A stretch of 64,000 bases of DNA from Chamaea fasciata (Eukaryota; Chordata; Aves; Passeriformes; Sylviidae), in contig JARCOQ010000005.1 of assembly GCA_029207755.1 (NCBI GenBank), positions 60,461,414 to 60,525,413 of the forward strand, read 5' to 3'. The notes beneath the pieces are model-generated. The model made no database searches. It was not told the DNA's origin and was given only the letters and a program-made list of their open reading frames with translations. Numbering within the stretch: position 1 is the stretch's first letter; the number at the start of each line of letters is the position of its first letter. The position numbers and the translations under genes were made by a program. Shown here one piece after another: positions 42,601 through 57,600 of this stretch.

Positions 42601-45600
42601 TTAATTTCTAATGTCCCAGTAACTGCTGCAAACACTGGGCAGTCTTGTAACCAAGCAGAAGGGCAGTCTTTGCCTGGAGCAGCCTGTGTGAGCTAAATTA
42701 AGACAAAGAGCATCAAGGAAACCAAATAACTTAATTTAGGGAACTCGGAAGGTAGGAGGAAGCAGTGAGAACACACATCTCCACATATGCAACTTGATAG
42801 TCCTAAACCACCTGAGAGTATTTTTAATGGTAAATAAGTTGCAGCCCTTCCCCTTTAGCCTTTTTATTAGGTAAATTCCATGTTCTAAGGAGGATTTCCC
42901 GGAAATACACGTCACATTTAAGCGCTTCATCCCCATTAAGGGAGAGGAAAGTTCCCCCCAACCTCCATGCTCTGAAGGAAAAATTATGAACAGGGTCCTT
43001 CAAAGCTGTACAGAACTGGGAGGGTGTGAATCAGCTCAGAGCTCAGCTCACCCTGTGCTGGAAGCAAGTGCACCTAATCCCAGGTAACCACTCCAGTGCA
43101 AGCAAGCCCAGGGCTTTGCCAGTCTGCACACAGGAATAGCAAAGAGTCCTGAAGTCCCCCTCCCTGTGCATGATTTCCTGAGGGTAACCCAGCCCCTGGC
43201 GTGATTTGGCATGAGTGGTGCCATGGGGCAGCCATAGGCAAGTGTTTGGGAAGGTGTGGAAATCCACAGTGGGAGCTGCTGGGAAAACACCAGTCCCACA
43301 ATGTGAACACAAACTCTCTCTCCTCTCGCTTTTCCAGAACCTGACCCTCGAGGGCGCGCACTTTGTGGCCAGCGATATTGCATCCACAAACGGGGTCATT
43401 CATGTCATTGATAAGGTATACAATCTATTGATAAGGATTTGCTCCTCTGCACCGCAAGCAGTGCAAAACCATTAACCTCCTGTGGACAAAACTGCACAGA
43501 ACAGCATTTTGTCCTGCATCTGATCCTTGTAGGTGATGTGGGAAATCTGCTCCTTTGCAGGTCCTGACCCCACTCCGCAGCGCTGTCATGCCAAGGCTGC
43601 TGGCCCGCCTGGAGCAAATGCCTGACTATTCCATTTTCAGGGGCTACATTATTGTAAGCTTTCACATCATTTCAACAATGTTTTCAGCACAGAGGAAGCT
43701 CTCTGCTTTGTTAGCATTTCAGACTAGTGTCAGACTATCTGTGGTTGCTCTGATTTTTTTAATGTGTTTCACAACAGCAATACGGCCTGGCTAATGAAAT
43801 AGAAGCGGCAAACACATACACAGTCTTCGCCCCAAGTAATGATGCCATAGAAAATTACCTGAAGGATAAGAAATCTGCTAGTCTGGTAAGTATTACTCAC
43901 AAAGCTTGCCCTAAAAGCTCAATATTTCATCTTTGTTTCAAGTAGATGGCTTAGGAGGACACAGATATAGGAAGAGATTTGTTTCCCAGAAATCCAGTAA
44001 GTCAGGTTTTGTCTGTAACACCAGAGAAGATGAAATAGGATGGATCTACCTATATTTTCCTGACTTGCTGGAAGAGCCTAGCTATTTTTTCTGTGTTTTG
44101 GCCTTCTCTAGATTAACAACGTGGTGATAATTTCCAAGGTATCTCGTCAGTAGACTTTTTTTGGTTTGGGATTTTGTGAGGGTTTTTTATGTAAAGAAGA
44201 TCAGTACAGGAGTGACCAGAAAAAGCACTGAAATAAGTTTTTTAGGTGAACAAACTCCAGTCCCCTGACACCACTAATACCCCATCATTTATAATGTAAT
44301 GAAATATTCTCACTCTTTCTTAAAACTATCCAGTTGCTGGCCTTGTCACTCCTGCAGGAATGCTGCAGCAATGCTCACTCTCTGGCATTTGTACTCTGAC
44401 ATATTTACAAGTTCAAACCGCCTTCTCGGTTCTGTTGGTTTCCCCCCCAAGATAAGTTACCCTTTTTCTGCACCATCCCAGCAGCTTTCTTCATATCTTC
44501 CCCAATTTGAAACAGCTTTTTAGATTGCACACACCTTGCAGAGGAAGCTTCACCCATGATTTGTCCAATGGCCTCAATTCTTCCCCATCTCTTCCAAACA
44601 CATTTACCCTGCCACACTCTATCCCTACTTGCATAGTCTCCATTTATAGCCAGGAAGCTCAGGAGCACAGGGTTCAAATGACTCGTCCCAAATCATTTAC
44701 CAATAACAGCAGACCCGTGACAAAAGTCCCACTTTCACAAGTGATCAAGCTTCACCTGCTCAAATGGCCTTTGAACACTATTTTAATTGTTTCTTGACAC
44801 AAAATCGTCATTTCCACATCACTACAAGAAGAATTTATAACAAACTTTGAGAGACATGTAGGACATCAATCCCAGTAGATCTGGAGAACACACACAGAGA
44901 AATCATTTTTATTTCCACTATTCACCAATGTTTCTTCAGTCTTTCTTCCATCCTCCCAACCTTGCCTGATGTGGCAATCTGAGAAAAAAAAAATCAAAAA
45001 AAACCCCATAAGGTGAAGTCTACCTGAGGTTTAACCTCTTTGTGAAACCCCTGGAAGAACTCTGGTGCAGAGGGAAGAGTTTGGCATAGGGAGAAGATCC
45101 CATTTCTTGGCCCTGATGAGGCAAGGTGTCCTAGCTCTTCTGGTGATCAAAGACAAATCAAGACAGATCAGCATTAGCTTTTCCTACAATTCATCAAACT
45201 CAGGAGATCAAACAGGGCTGCACACTGATGGAGATGAGCTCTATCTTAATTCCCACTTTCTCATCTGCAAATATTTCTTTGCCAAATCTGTGGAACAAGG
45301 CCAGTCCTAAGAAATGTCATGGCCTCTCTTTCACCCTGTGGCCACAGCCAGGCAACATCACAAATCTCACATCCTGGAGCTGCTTCCTGCTTTCATACAC
45401 TTCTGAAGGAGCAGAAGAACAGGAGCAGCATGGACATTCAGAGCAGGGGGACAGTGAGCAACAGGATTTCCCACAAGCACCTTTTATTTCAAAGACAAAG
45501 TTGCAGCAGCACTTTCTGTTGGCTAGGCAGTTCCTAAACTCTCCAGCACCCCAACTTCTCTCACATTGGTCAATCTCTTACCAACACATGCTGCTTCTGC

Positions 45601-48600
45601 TTCCTCCACCTAGTCGGGGAGAGCTGCTTCAGAACACGATGCAGAAGCCTTGGGAAACCCGCACAAAATTCTGATATATAGAGAGTAACTTCATCACTTT
45701 TCAACGAAATATGAATACACTCTACCAACCAGGCATAGAAAACACTTCAATTAAAGGCAATTAAAAGCAGTCTTCATTGACTGAAGATGTCCTTAAAAAT
45801 TATAGGTATACGGATATAAAAATATAAATGGATAGATGGATAGTTACAAAAATTACTCTAAACATTCACCACAGTTTATTCCCCTACAGGTTATTCAGGA
45901 CTTCCCAAAGGAATAAGGAATAGGTATGGAAAGAGTATAAAAACACTCATGAACATGCAACTCTTCATGTTAAATGGACCCTTGAAGTTCAGAGTCCTAA
46001 AAAGTCCTCTGACTTTTCCCTGAATTCAGCAGCCAGCCCTATGCACAGAAACATTCAGGCTCAAACAAACCTTGGTCCTCCCAGTTCAATAGCCTTTCTC
46101 TCTCCATGGTCAATAACATTTTCATTGTGGCAAGAATGCAGGCTCTCTACAGGAGGAAATATGGAATAGCCTGCCTATTGGAGAAGTTTCTCTTTAAACT
46201 CAGGCAATCTACGTTTGGCTTAAAACCCTCTGTAAAATGCTATCCCTAGGAAGTTTTCATTCTTTATTACCTAACTCTGAATGTAATTGTGTGTTGGCAG
46301 GATGAAGGCCAAATCCGCTATCATGTTGTGCTGGATGAAAAGCTCCTGAAGAACAACCTGCACAATGGCATGCACAGGGAGACCATGCTAGGGTTCTCCT
46401 ACCAGGTTGGGTTCTTCCTCCACAACAGCCAGGTACTGCTGTCTGCACCTGCTAGGAGAAACAGGTTTCCTGCTTTTTACAAATTCATCTTCAGCTTTAA
46501 ACTGACATGGAGTGAAAAGGACCTGTGCATCCTTCATTAGCTTCTGTGACTCAACAGCAAAAAATTTGACTCAAATGCAAGGCCTGTCTCAGACCTGCTT
46601 AATTCAAAGTCACCCTTGAAGGTATCTTTGACTGAATTTGATTTCAGTTGTGCTGCTCACATCAAGAATCGAATTTTAGGTATCTGTCTCTAGCAACTAC
46701 AAGCCTGAGTTCCAGAAGAGTCATTAATCTGACTTGAAAGGGCTATTAGAAACCTGCCCTCAATTATAAAACATTGATTCTATTTTCTGTGGATTCACTC
46801 CACTTTCAATCCTAAGAGCTTAAAGCACTGGGCAACAAATGTGAATCGTCTTTCAATACCACTCATGGAAAAGTCAGGCACAGCAAGATTCAGAGACAGG
46901 GCCAGGAAGGGAACTTGGTCCTCCTCTGCCCCAGAACTCCCTCTGGGCATAGGCAAAGAAAGACAGGAAGCTTCTCTCTCGCAGTTTCAGCCCTGCTCTT
47001 TGCTCTGCCCACAGCTGAGCCTTGAAAAAACACCTGCAGTGGGACTGTTGCTGGTGAGGGCCCTTTGGGAGTGTGGGATATTCACTGAGAGGATGAGAGT
47101 CCTCCTTGAAAGAGCAGCTGCTGAGAGGGTTTCCTTGAAGCCCCACATCCCCCAGACACAGCAAACCCACCTTTTGGCATGCCTTAGGCTCCTTCTTCAT
47201 AGCCTTTACACCCCCTGGAAAAAGCCGCTCTGCCAAATCCTGCTGCTAAGAAATTTCAACAAGCTGCAAGTCATCCCATTTAACCCTCCAGTGCAGTGAA
47301 GCAGTTAAATGCAGCAGCTGGAATATGAGCAAGTGCCTGATGCTAACTACCTTTGTTGGTTTTCCTTAAGTGATCCCTGCGCATTTCTCTCTTTCTTCCA
47401 TCTCCAACTTCTCAGGTTACCACAGAGCCATGGAACAGCTCTGCTGCTCTCTAACTGATTGCATGTCTTTTGCAGCTATACGTAAACGATGCTCCTATAA
47501 GCTATGCAAACGTTGCCACAGACAAAGGAATTATTCATGGACTGGGAAAGGTCCTGGAAATCCAGAAGAACAGATGTGATATCAATAATACCGTGATCAT
47601 TGTAAGTGGTCCTGTTTGTATAGAAGCTTAAAGCCCCTCAGAGAGACCTATAGCTAAACAAAGCTCAAACGTATAGGATATGTGATACTACTTCGCAGCA
47701 AGGAATGCACGTATTTTCCACAAAGGACATTCCTACCAGAGTTTTAGCATCTCTTAAAAGAACTTCGGTCCTGAAATCAGTGTTCTGACAGCCTGGATAA
47801 AATATAATCAGAGTAGCTCAGGAGTAAGAAATTCCTGAGCTCTAATATTCAGATAATATTAGTAATGCATTATTCTAATACATCTTTGTAACCAGACCAC
47901 TTGTTTATAGAGTGGGGAGTAACATTTTAGAAGAGCAAATAAAAATAGCCAAATGATCTTTCCTTCTTCCCCTTGGGGGAAGGGTGTCTCCACAGAGCCA
48001 CTTGTAAGGATATTCTTCCTTGCTGAGCAGGACAGCTTCCCTCACCCTCTTTGCCAAAGGGGTTATCCTGATAGTGCACCTCAAGGACTAGATTTAGAAA
48101 TGTGGCTGGAAATCATTCTCTTTCTATGAAGCAACCTGCCTGCAGCTCTGTACAGTCTGTTAACTACCTCCCATTTGTGTTGCTTAAGGAGAAGTGCAGA
48201 ATTTGTTCACAACCATCAAGTTGTCCCCCAGGAACAAAAGAAATAGTAAGTATTTTTTCATTAATGCTGGGGTTGTTGGATTTTTCACATCAAAACTGAT
48301 TATATGTGCATTCAATCCTATTTTTAATATAATTCCCTGAGTTTCAACAAAAAATGTAGTATCTACCTCAGCCTGCTACATATATTGCTTATAGTCAAGA
48401 GACTCAAACCACCCTGACCTCAGAGATTTTTTTTTTTGTTTTTAATCTGCTTAGGATCAAGGTAGCAAAGGGCAGATTAAAGATAGCTTTATCTTTCAAG
48501 GCCAATTTCTCATATGCACTGGGACAACTAAGACTCCTCAAACTGCAAAGTTTACCTCTACCATGCAAAATTAGGGGAGTTAAATGTGGTCTGGAGTATG

Positions 48601-51600
48601 CCTGCTCCAGAAGGAATTACAGAACCAGCTTTGAGCCCTTCAAATCAGAGACGTACAGAAGGGCAAACTCAATCCATCCGCAGCAATATGCTGTAAACTA
48701 TGATCACAAGAAGACTTGGAGGTTAGAGAGACTATGGATGCCCAGATCCAACACAGGAGAATTTCAGATATTTAGAGTTTTTTGATATCTAACTTATCTG
48801 TGAACCCCTCTCAAATGAGATTACATATATTTTCCTTTTTTTTTTTAATTAATTATGCCAGTAATGGTATTCCAAAGCAGATCAAGTCCCATCTATCTCA
48901 TCAAAGTACTTGACTGGCAAAATCAAATTTAACTCCTCATGGATAAATCTCAAATTCGTTCGCATTTCCTTTACAATGAACAACAGGATGGATTCTTGTC
49001 TCAATCTCCGCACAAGCATATACTGAAATCAAAAGCTTTCTTCAGCAATCTTTCCCCAATTGTGTTCAGACCTAGATGATTTTTCCACAGCTGTTTTTGC
49101 ACAACTTCATGACTCAGTTTTCCAAGAAGAATAAGAAAGATCAGAAAATGTGGAAAGTGAAAAAAAGTGTTTGTAAAGCTTCTGAACAGAATCTGTTCAG
49201 TTCTGAGCAAAGACAACTTTAGACATCTTTAAAACACAACAAGACACTGAGTTAAACTGATCATATGTTCACTAGAAATTATTTAGCTAATACATTTTTA
49301 TTTCTAAAAGTATTTCCTTCATTTTAATTGTGAATGTGTGAGTCAGAACACAACATGCATAAAGTTAATGTCCCATTTTTAAACACATTTGAAAGTAGCT
49401 GATCAAAATTATTCACAAGTGCATCTGTTTCTCCAATATTTGCTCAGGCAGGGGAGAAGAAATATTGTGTGCTCACAGAAAACCACATGAGACTGTACAC
49501 CATTCAGATCGGGTGCCGGCCCAAGTGCGCTAAAACTGTCATTGTGAGTTCACTGCTTCTATTGTGGTTAAAACCAGGAACCCCCTTCCCTGAGCTTCAT
49601 CCTCCTCACAATTCCCACTGAGCACACGCAGCATGTCAAGGCAGTTCCTGACAGTATATTTATTTACCTTTATTCTGGACACAGCAGAAATTGAAGGTTA
49701 AAGACTGATGATAGCTGCAGGACAGGAAGGTCCACATGGTGCAGGGGGGCACAGGTTTGGGAAAGGTAGCCCTATGCTTGTCCCTAGCAATTCTCCACCT
49801 CTCACTGAGGTGGTGAAAGGCACCTGGGTCCCACCAAGTGAAAACACCCCCCGCAGCCATCCCCTAGGACTAGCTCTTGAGAGGCTTTGGAGGGATATCT
49901 GAGGGACAGGACAAAAGATTCCAAAAGAGGCTCTTACTCCAGGATTATTCCAAGGCGTTTATTCTCGAAGAGTTCCAGAGGCCAAGAGAGAGAACAAGGA
50001 AGTCCAGGGGTCTTATCTAGTCTCCCACTCTGGGAGGACGGCTGGCACTCAGCCAATTAGGTCAAGAAAGGAAGGAAAGGTCAAACCATATGGTTACAGG
50101 CATTAGGGGTCTTGGGGGGAAAAAACTATTCCCCAGAGAATTACAACAACCAAGGACTCAGGGTGGCCGCCTGTGTCCTGGCATACTGAGGAGTGTGGTC
50201 ACAGACCAGCAGAGGTGATGTGCTGCTAAAAGTCACAGAATTAAAGACTAGTTTGGTTTGGAAGGGACCTTAAAGATCACCTAGTTCCAACCACCCTGCT
50301 ACAGGCAGCAACTTCCTCCTCTTGACCAGGTTGCTCACAGTCCCCCGCAGCCTTGCCTTGAACTTCCAGGTATGGGGTCCACACATCACCTCTGGGAAAC
50401 CTGTTCCGATGCCTCACCACAGTAAAGCATTCCTTCCTAATATCCAATACAAACCCACCCTCTTTCAGTCTGAAGCCATTCCCCCTTTTCCCACCACTAA
50501 AAGCCCTCGTAAAAATCCAGCTCTCTCATTCACCCTGCCTGCCACCCTGACCCTGAGCACAGCATTTCTGGGTTTCCAGACCAGGGAGTGCTGCGCGGGT
50601 TTCTTCAGCCCGCAGTGCCAGCCATGCCCAGGGAAAGCCGGGAACGCCTGCTTTGGGAACGGCGTGTGTCTGGATGGCATCAACGGCACGGGCACCTGCC
50701 AGTGCGAGGAGGGCTTTGTGGGCACGGCCTGCGAGAGCTGCAGCGAGGGCAAGTACGGCCAGAACTGTGACCAAGGTACTGAGCACCCCCAAGCAACACG
50801 GGAGCTTTGCCGGCCTCCTCAGGCGTCCAAACCTTCCCCGTCCATCTTCTAACCGTGTTCAGTCTAGATTCTAGAAAGACACAGCACTCCCAGGGTAATA
50901 GGCCAGCCTTAAAAACATCATTAGCTCCTTTTCTTTCCCCATTATGGTGTTTTTTCTCTAATCCCTAGGCTGGAGACAGTGCCTTCTACTCTGGCACACC
51001 ACAGACTTAGAAAAGAATCCAGCAACCACAATCCTCTTCAGCACTGCTATTTTTCACCAGTTCTTTCCCATTAAAATACAGTTTCAGACCCTGGAATCGG
51101 GAGTAGAGAAAAGATAAGCATAGTGTGAATTTAGAGTTATTGTGTAATTAGAAACCAAAAGGCACAAGACAGAGCCTTCCTCCAGACAGCCTAGAGCAGA
51201 AGGTGCCATCAGCAGGTGATGTCTGGGCCACCCCTGCTGTCCTTCCTGCACACACTGCCACACTGCCAGGGACAGTGGCTTCCCCCCATCTCTCCCACAG
51301 TGTGCACTTGTGTCCATGGGAAATGCAGCAGCGGGGTCGACGGGGATGGCTCCTGTGAATGTGACGTTGGCTGGAGGGGAGTGACATGTGAGACTGGTGA
51401 GTGTCCTGTCTTTATTGTTCCGAGGTAAAAAGTGAGCATTTCAGAAAATGACAGGACTACAGCCACAATCAGATGCCAGTGCAGTTTCCCACACACAGTG
51501 AAATATGGGTCACATTCCTGTGTTACAGCAATCAACTATTGTATTATTAGAGAGCCAGTTGAGACATGATACTGCTCATGAGACTGAAATGCTTACTTAG

Positions 51601-54600
51601 CTAATTTTCTACCTGTGTCACCCTCTATCTATCCCAAAAGAATATCCCATTTAGTAAAGCTATATGTCTTCCAGAGCAGGATTACCCAGCACATTTTGAC
51701 CCTCAGATCAAAAGCCTTTCAAATGCTTCAAAAAGTTGATTTAGCTGCACAACGCAGATATCAAATTATGTTCCTGTTAATGCAATAAAAAATAATTAGC
51801 AAGTAAGCCATTTTGTGCTGGCTTAATACAGCTCCTACATCCAATCAAATTATATTCTATTTAGACATAATTAAAATGTATTCAGTAACTATTTCAAAAC
51901 TGTAACTATAACAGTATGAAATTTTAAAAAGTTACAAACACCTTTATAATAGCATTCAAGATCAGTTTCAAATTTTCCCAGGGAAAAAATTAGTAATAAG
52001 TAGAGTTTTGTAAGAGAGTTGGTATAGTTGCTATGTCTGAGAAAAATTTCAACTCCTTTAGAAAACCTACCCTTATAATTCTAACATTATACAAGATTCA
52101 CGAGACTAAATACAGATAAATGACAACAGTGAAATGTTTTCCTGACAATATGACACAACTTCCTTGCAAGCGAAATTAAATGGTATCCACTGATCTATAC
52201 AGACTCTACAGGTGGAGTCTTTATAGAGACTGAGAGCACAGTTGTCTGGCATAGGACTCAAACTCCAGCTCCACACAGTGGGAACAGAAGACTCTAAAGC
52301 TAGAAAGACATTGACCCAAAAGGTTCTGATCCCTACTTCTTTCTTTTTTTTTCCCACTTGCAGAAATTAAAGATGATGCATGTAACACCTCGTGCCACAC
52401 CAGTGCTAAGTATGTATGAAATGTACTTATTTAGAGGGGAGGGGAGAAGAAGGGGATCTCTTGCAAGGTAAAAATCCAGTCCACCTTGTTCATGACTTCT
52501 CAGCAGCATATCTCACAGAGATAAGGAGCAATGTAAATCTAATGTATGTGGTGATGAGTCCGAAAACTTCAAACCTCTCCTCTTCACGTCAAAATATACA
52601 AGCAACAACAACAACAAAAAAAATGCTTTCACAAGTCCAGCACCAATATTGGGACACTAACTAGTTTTCAGAGAAGCAAGTGAGCCCCCCTGAGCCGTTT
52701 ACTGAAGTGCATCTGTCCCCTCACCACTGAGCAGGCAGCAAGATTTACACTAGTCAAGACATCTCAAAAAACAAGGAAAAGGGGCTGGAAAGACTCCTCA
52801 TTTTCAGCCACAGCTCTTCTGGAGGAGCTGAGAAACCAGAGGGGCAAACCCCCTTTTTCCCAGACGTAGGTCATTTCTCTCCCCTGTGCATTTGTGACCT
52901 TCAGTTCACAGTAGCAATATTTTACCAGGCTTTTTTGGCAAAACTACACTCAGATTTGCTCATGGGGACCCCACACATTCTGGAATCAAGACTGTGTTTG
53001 TGACAGAAGCAGATTGTTCTTTTGTATTTCTCATCCACTGACATATATCTGTAGGTGTCAGGATAGGTGCAGGCATGACAGGAGTAGGGGGAAATGATGA
53101 ATTGTTCTGGCTGCATCCCTCCATAAATTGGGTGCACACAAATAAAAATTGTGCACAGCTTTTTGGGTGAGTAGACATACAAATGCTGGAGCATTGCACA
53201 AAAAAAAAAAAAAAAATAGGGCACTCAAAGACCAAAGCACAGAATTCTAATATCTAAAATAATACATCCAAAACACATTTGAAAGGCTTGGTCCAACTAG
53301 GTCCATTTTTATGGTTTTAGCTACCTCTTACTGTGTGATTAAATGCCTTGTTATTTCTATGCAACATTACCTTCAGAAACACTCACACAAACAAGGGCTG
53401 TACAAAAGACCTGGCCAATTTTTTTTCCCCCTCTCTTTTAATGATGCCTCCCTCCTTTTATTTCATTAGCTGCCTTCTCCTATCAAATGGCACTGCCTAT
53501 TGCAAGTGTGCAGCTGGGTTTGAGGGGAACGGGACATTCTGCACAGGCAAGTGAACTTTGTTTCTTCCCTTTTGAAAATTTTAAAAAAAAAAAAAAAAAA
53601 AGAAAAGAAACCAAAGAAGAATGCTTGAAGTACTCTCTGGTCACAGTAGAGTTGGTGAGAGATGAGCACTTCCCTATGCACCAGTTAAAAAACAGGAATT
53701 GTTGCCAGTTCCCTCAAAACAAATAGCAGCCCAACAGGTGCAGATTCAGAGCAAACAAAGGGCTCCAAGTCTCCAAGTTTGAGGCATTGTGCTGAGGGAG
53801 ACCAGAGAAAATGGAACATGCCGTGCACAACTCCAGCCCCATTGTTTGCAGAGTAATGAAACCTGGTTTGTGACTTTTACTCCCTTTCCCAACAAAGCCC
53901 AGCAAAGAGAGGCCAATTCAGGGTACAATAACACTTCCAGCTATTGGAAGCCGTGTAGTTCTACCATTTCCTCAGCTTTCTAAACTTGCTCAGATTTCTG
54001 GTGTGGTAAAATACATTTCTTTAGACTAGAGAGATTTAAGAGACCCTCAGAAAGGGGTAATAGCACATTATGCTAGATGTTCCTCCAAAAATCTGGGTTA
54101 TCCAAAACAGACTGATCCAGCCACAATAATCATAACTAATTATAATTTTTCTTTATTCTTAACTGATTAAAATACTAATGTTTTTCAGAACAGAAGCCCA
54201 TTTTTCCACTTACAATGGCTGGCAGGGTCCTAATCCCAGATTTTGCCACTCTTACTCTGCCTGTTTTCATTTTCTTTTCTGGCACAAGAGAGCCAATTTC
54301 ATTTTAATCTGCTGGGGGGCAATTCCCCATGTGCAGGAAGAGCTGGGTGACACAGGTCACCCATAGTGACTCTGCACTCACCCTTGCTCCCACATACAGG
54401 ATTCCTAGGCAAAATTAGTTGCAGGAAAAATCAACTCCCTGGTCTGAAATTGCTGAAACAGCAATTTAGGGTCATTTTAAGCAAAAATTAAAGCAATTTT
54501 CAGGTTGATTTGGGTCACACTGAAGATCAGACAAGCTCCCTCCCTGCTTTGAAGTTGTGAGCATCCAGCTCATCCAGAGTTGGAGAAAAGTATGAGTATC

Positions 54601-57600
54601 CATCTGAACAAGAACCAGGACTTTCTGTCACAGGAGGGCTAGGCGGTATTATACTCTAGACCTCCTGCAAGAGAAGTTATATGATCTGTACGCAGAAAAT
54701 GTCAATCTCAGGGAGCACTTAAATGGCTATTTAAACTTGAGATGAACACAAACATCCCTTTTTTGGTGTTTTGTTGAAATGGGCAGACTTGGAAGACAGT
54801 TACTGAAAGTCAGTCCTGGATGAATTCTAACATTCCATACTAGAAACATCATTTTAGCTTTCCCTCTTGAAACAATAATAGGCATTAAATAACTGGCACT
54901 AATGAAGTCTGTGGCCTCCTAATTCAGAAAGACTTTGTGTTCTGAAAATGTTAGTAAATCCCTTTAAAAGATGGAGACAGATTATCATGAGAAGCAAGGA
55001 GCCAGTCCAGCACATTGGTTTAACCTCTGCTCTTGTCCCTGTTCAGCTATTGATGCTTGTGAGAGCAGCAATGGGGGCTGCTCCTCCAAGGCAGAGTGCA
55101 GGAGAACAACACCTGGAAACAGAGCCTGTGTCTGCCACGCCGGCTACACCGGAGATGGGATCGTCTGCCTTGGTAAGCACGTGCCCTGTCTCGTGTATCA
55201 CACACAGGAAAATCACAGGAGCAAGGTTTCCTGCAGGGAGATGATCCTCCTTCCACTCTGACCCAGAAGTGCAGCTTGCTGATACTATATCCCCTGATGC
55301 CAGAGGCATCTTTTCCTACCACGTGGCTGGTACTACTTGGCTAACCATGCCCCTGCAGCAGCGTGGTGTGGCACCAAATCTTATCAAACAACATCTTCCT
55401 CTAGCAAGGATAACCCCATCTCCAGCAGCTTGATACACATACACTCCTCTGACCATCACAAACAAAGACTTTTAGATGCTGCACCACACCTCCCCAAGTT
55501 CGGTTTCAGAAATGCTGCTGGCAGGGCCTTAGCCTCCACCAACACAACTGAAGACCTAGACTGAGATGCTAAGTAACTAAGGGAATTAATATTGTCATAA
55601 ATCTGCATTCCTAGTGTGCTTTACTTAAAATTCATTCTCCTCGGGTTTTCAGAATTACTCTCTCTTTATTACACTGTTTCTGTTTCATAAAGAAATCAAC
55701 CCTTGTCTGGTGAACAATGGTGGATGTGATAGAAATGCAGAATGCACGCAGACTGGACCAAATCAAGTGAGTACTCTTTTAGTGAAGAAAAATAGGCCTA
55801 GTCAAGTGTTTACTATTGGGTAAAGAGAGATTTCCCCATGTCAATTTTGTTTTTAAGTAGAACACTGAATTTCATAATGATTCTGAAAAGTATATGCTTT
55901 TCTCAAAAAGGCATTTGAGGAGGAGTGCAGACAAACATGAAAAAAAAATCTGTTTCAGTGAAAGAAATCCAAAACCGCAGAGGAAAGCAGTGTTTTGCTA
56001 TTTCAAGTGGTTGTTTTTCTCCCCTGGGAGGCTTTGATGTGAAAAGCTCTAAGTTTGGAAGTATTGCTAGACGGTGTTTCTTTTATTGTTATAGAAACTG
56101 TCCACGGAAAAAAAAATCCATTTTAGATTAGTCCTTCTCCCCCCACAGTTCAAATGTATCCACAAGGAAAAAAAGGGGCCTAAACCATAGCTCTTGCACA
56201 GGGATCACAACATTCCAGCATCCACTCCCTCCATTGTTGATTTCTAGGTCTCTAGAAGTAGTAGCTACAACCTGTTTATTTATTCTTCCTTACCTGTGAG
56301 AATATAATTGACATCAGAGTAATAACAACCTCCACTCCAAAACCCCAGCACTGCAAATACAAATTTATAGGGCAGAAACACATCTGCTTTCTCTAGGGAT
56401 CTCACTCATCCAGGAGGTACATAAGCACTGCTATGAGACTACCTCCCAGTTTTATTTCTGCCACAGAAACCTCACTGAATTTTCAAATTCCTACATATTA
56501 AATGTAAATTTTAATTTGAGAACCATTAAGTAATGAATTGGAGAATATAGTTCATTTCTTTGAAGTTATTTTTCACCTTCACGATAACTGCAAATGCAAA
56601 ATAAAGTAACCAGGACAAAGTGTCAGATGGATTTCCATTACACGGGAAGTTGCCAGTAACACACAATTCCAGGTGTGTTTTGAAGGTACTTTTCATCACT
56701 TAAAAAGGCAGGGGAAGGAAAGGGATGAGAAGGGAATATGAACCTAGGCAAAAAACATGAGGGAAACAAATTAGGGATTTAGCCTGCTTTGTCAGCAAGA
56801 AAATAATGTGCAGATGTCAGAGGAGTCATTTCAAATGAACAGGACAGCAGAGAGGAGACCAGAGTGGATAGGCAGGGAAAAGGCAGATAGAGCCTAATGA
56901 AAATTATTACTTTCCAGTCGCAGTCTATGGTTACTCATACTGGCCAGGAAACTGCTCTGAGAGACATCATGTACTTTTAGCTTAATAAACTGCACATCAT
57001 ATCACAAAGAAATTATCTGGAAAAAAGTAAACTATATACTTGTGTGCTGAAAAAAAAATTCAAGCGTTTTTCAACATCTGCATGTTTTCTGATTTTGCTT
57101 TGTAGGCAGTATGCAATTGCCTGAAGGGATATTCTGGAGATGGCAAAACCTGCACATATATCAGTCTGTGTTCACAAGTAAGTGTCCATTTAGAGACACG
57201 ATTTCAGGTCTCATTATAATTATTACACTTCTGGGGGCTGTATGCATTCTAAACTAAGTTAGGTGTGCTAACAATCAATTTACATTAACTTGTCTAATCT
57301 TTAAATATTCTTGGTTTAGTACATGTTTTAGTGCTGTCACTATGAGAGAAACTAAACATGCAGGAGGGACTTTTCCTCGACCACAGCTTGGACACAACAC
57401 AAGTGAGGGCCTGGACTCATCATTGAGTCTCAAATAACTCCCTTCAATCCAGAGAAACAGATCCTGGTCTGTAGTGCTAAAACCTAAGCCAGCAAATTAT
57501 TTGTCATAGAGAGTTCCTACAAAAAGCCGACAAAACCATTTCCCTCTTCAACACCCAACGCAGGACATCCCATGGCACTACCCATTCTGTCCCTCACTTG

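Noticed and set aside
43043..43403. Several overlapping minus-strand open frames over exon 30 and its intron
   Set aside because: They are antisense shadows in a GC-rich patch; none resembles a known protein and the plus-strand exon explains the region.
50322..50852. A 176-codon plus-strand open frame spanning 50322-50852
   Set aside because: It fuses CR1 DNA to exon 37 and then runs into intron 37. Only the part from 50580 to 50775 is real coding sequence.
53551..53556. GT donor GTGAAC for exon 40
   Set aside because: Joining it to exon 41 shifts the frame and gives TGA after two codons.
53200..53601. A17 and A19 runs flanking exon 40 as tails of retrocopies
   Set aside because: No retrocopied gene or target-site duplication is visible beside either run; simple homopolymer growth is enough.
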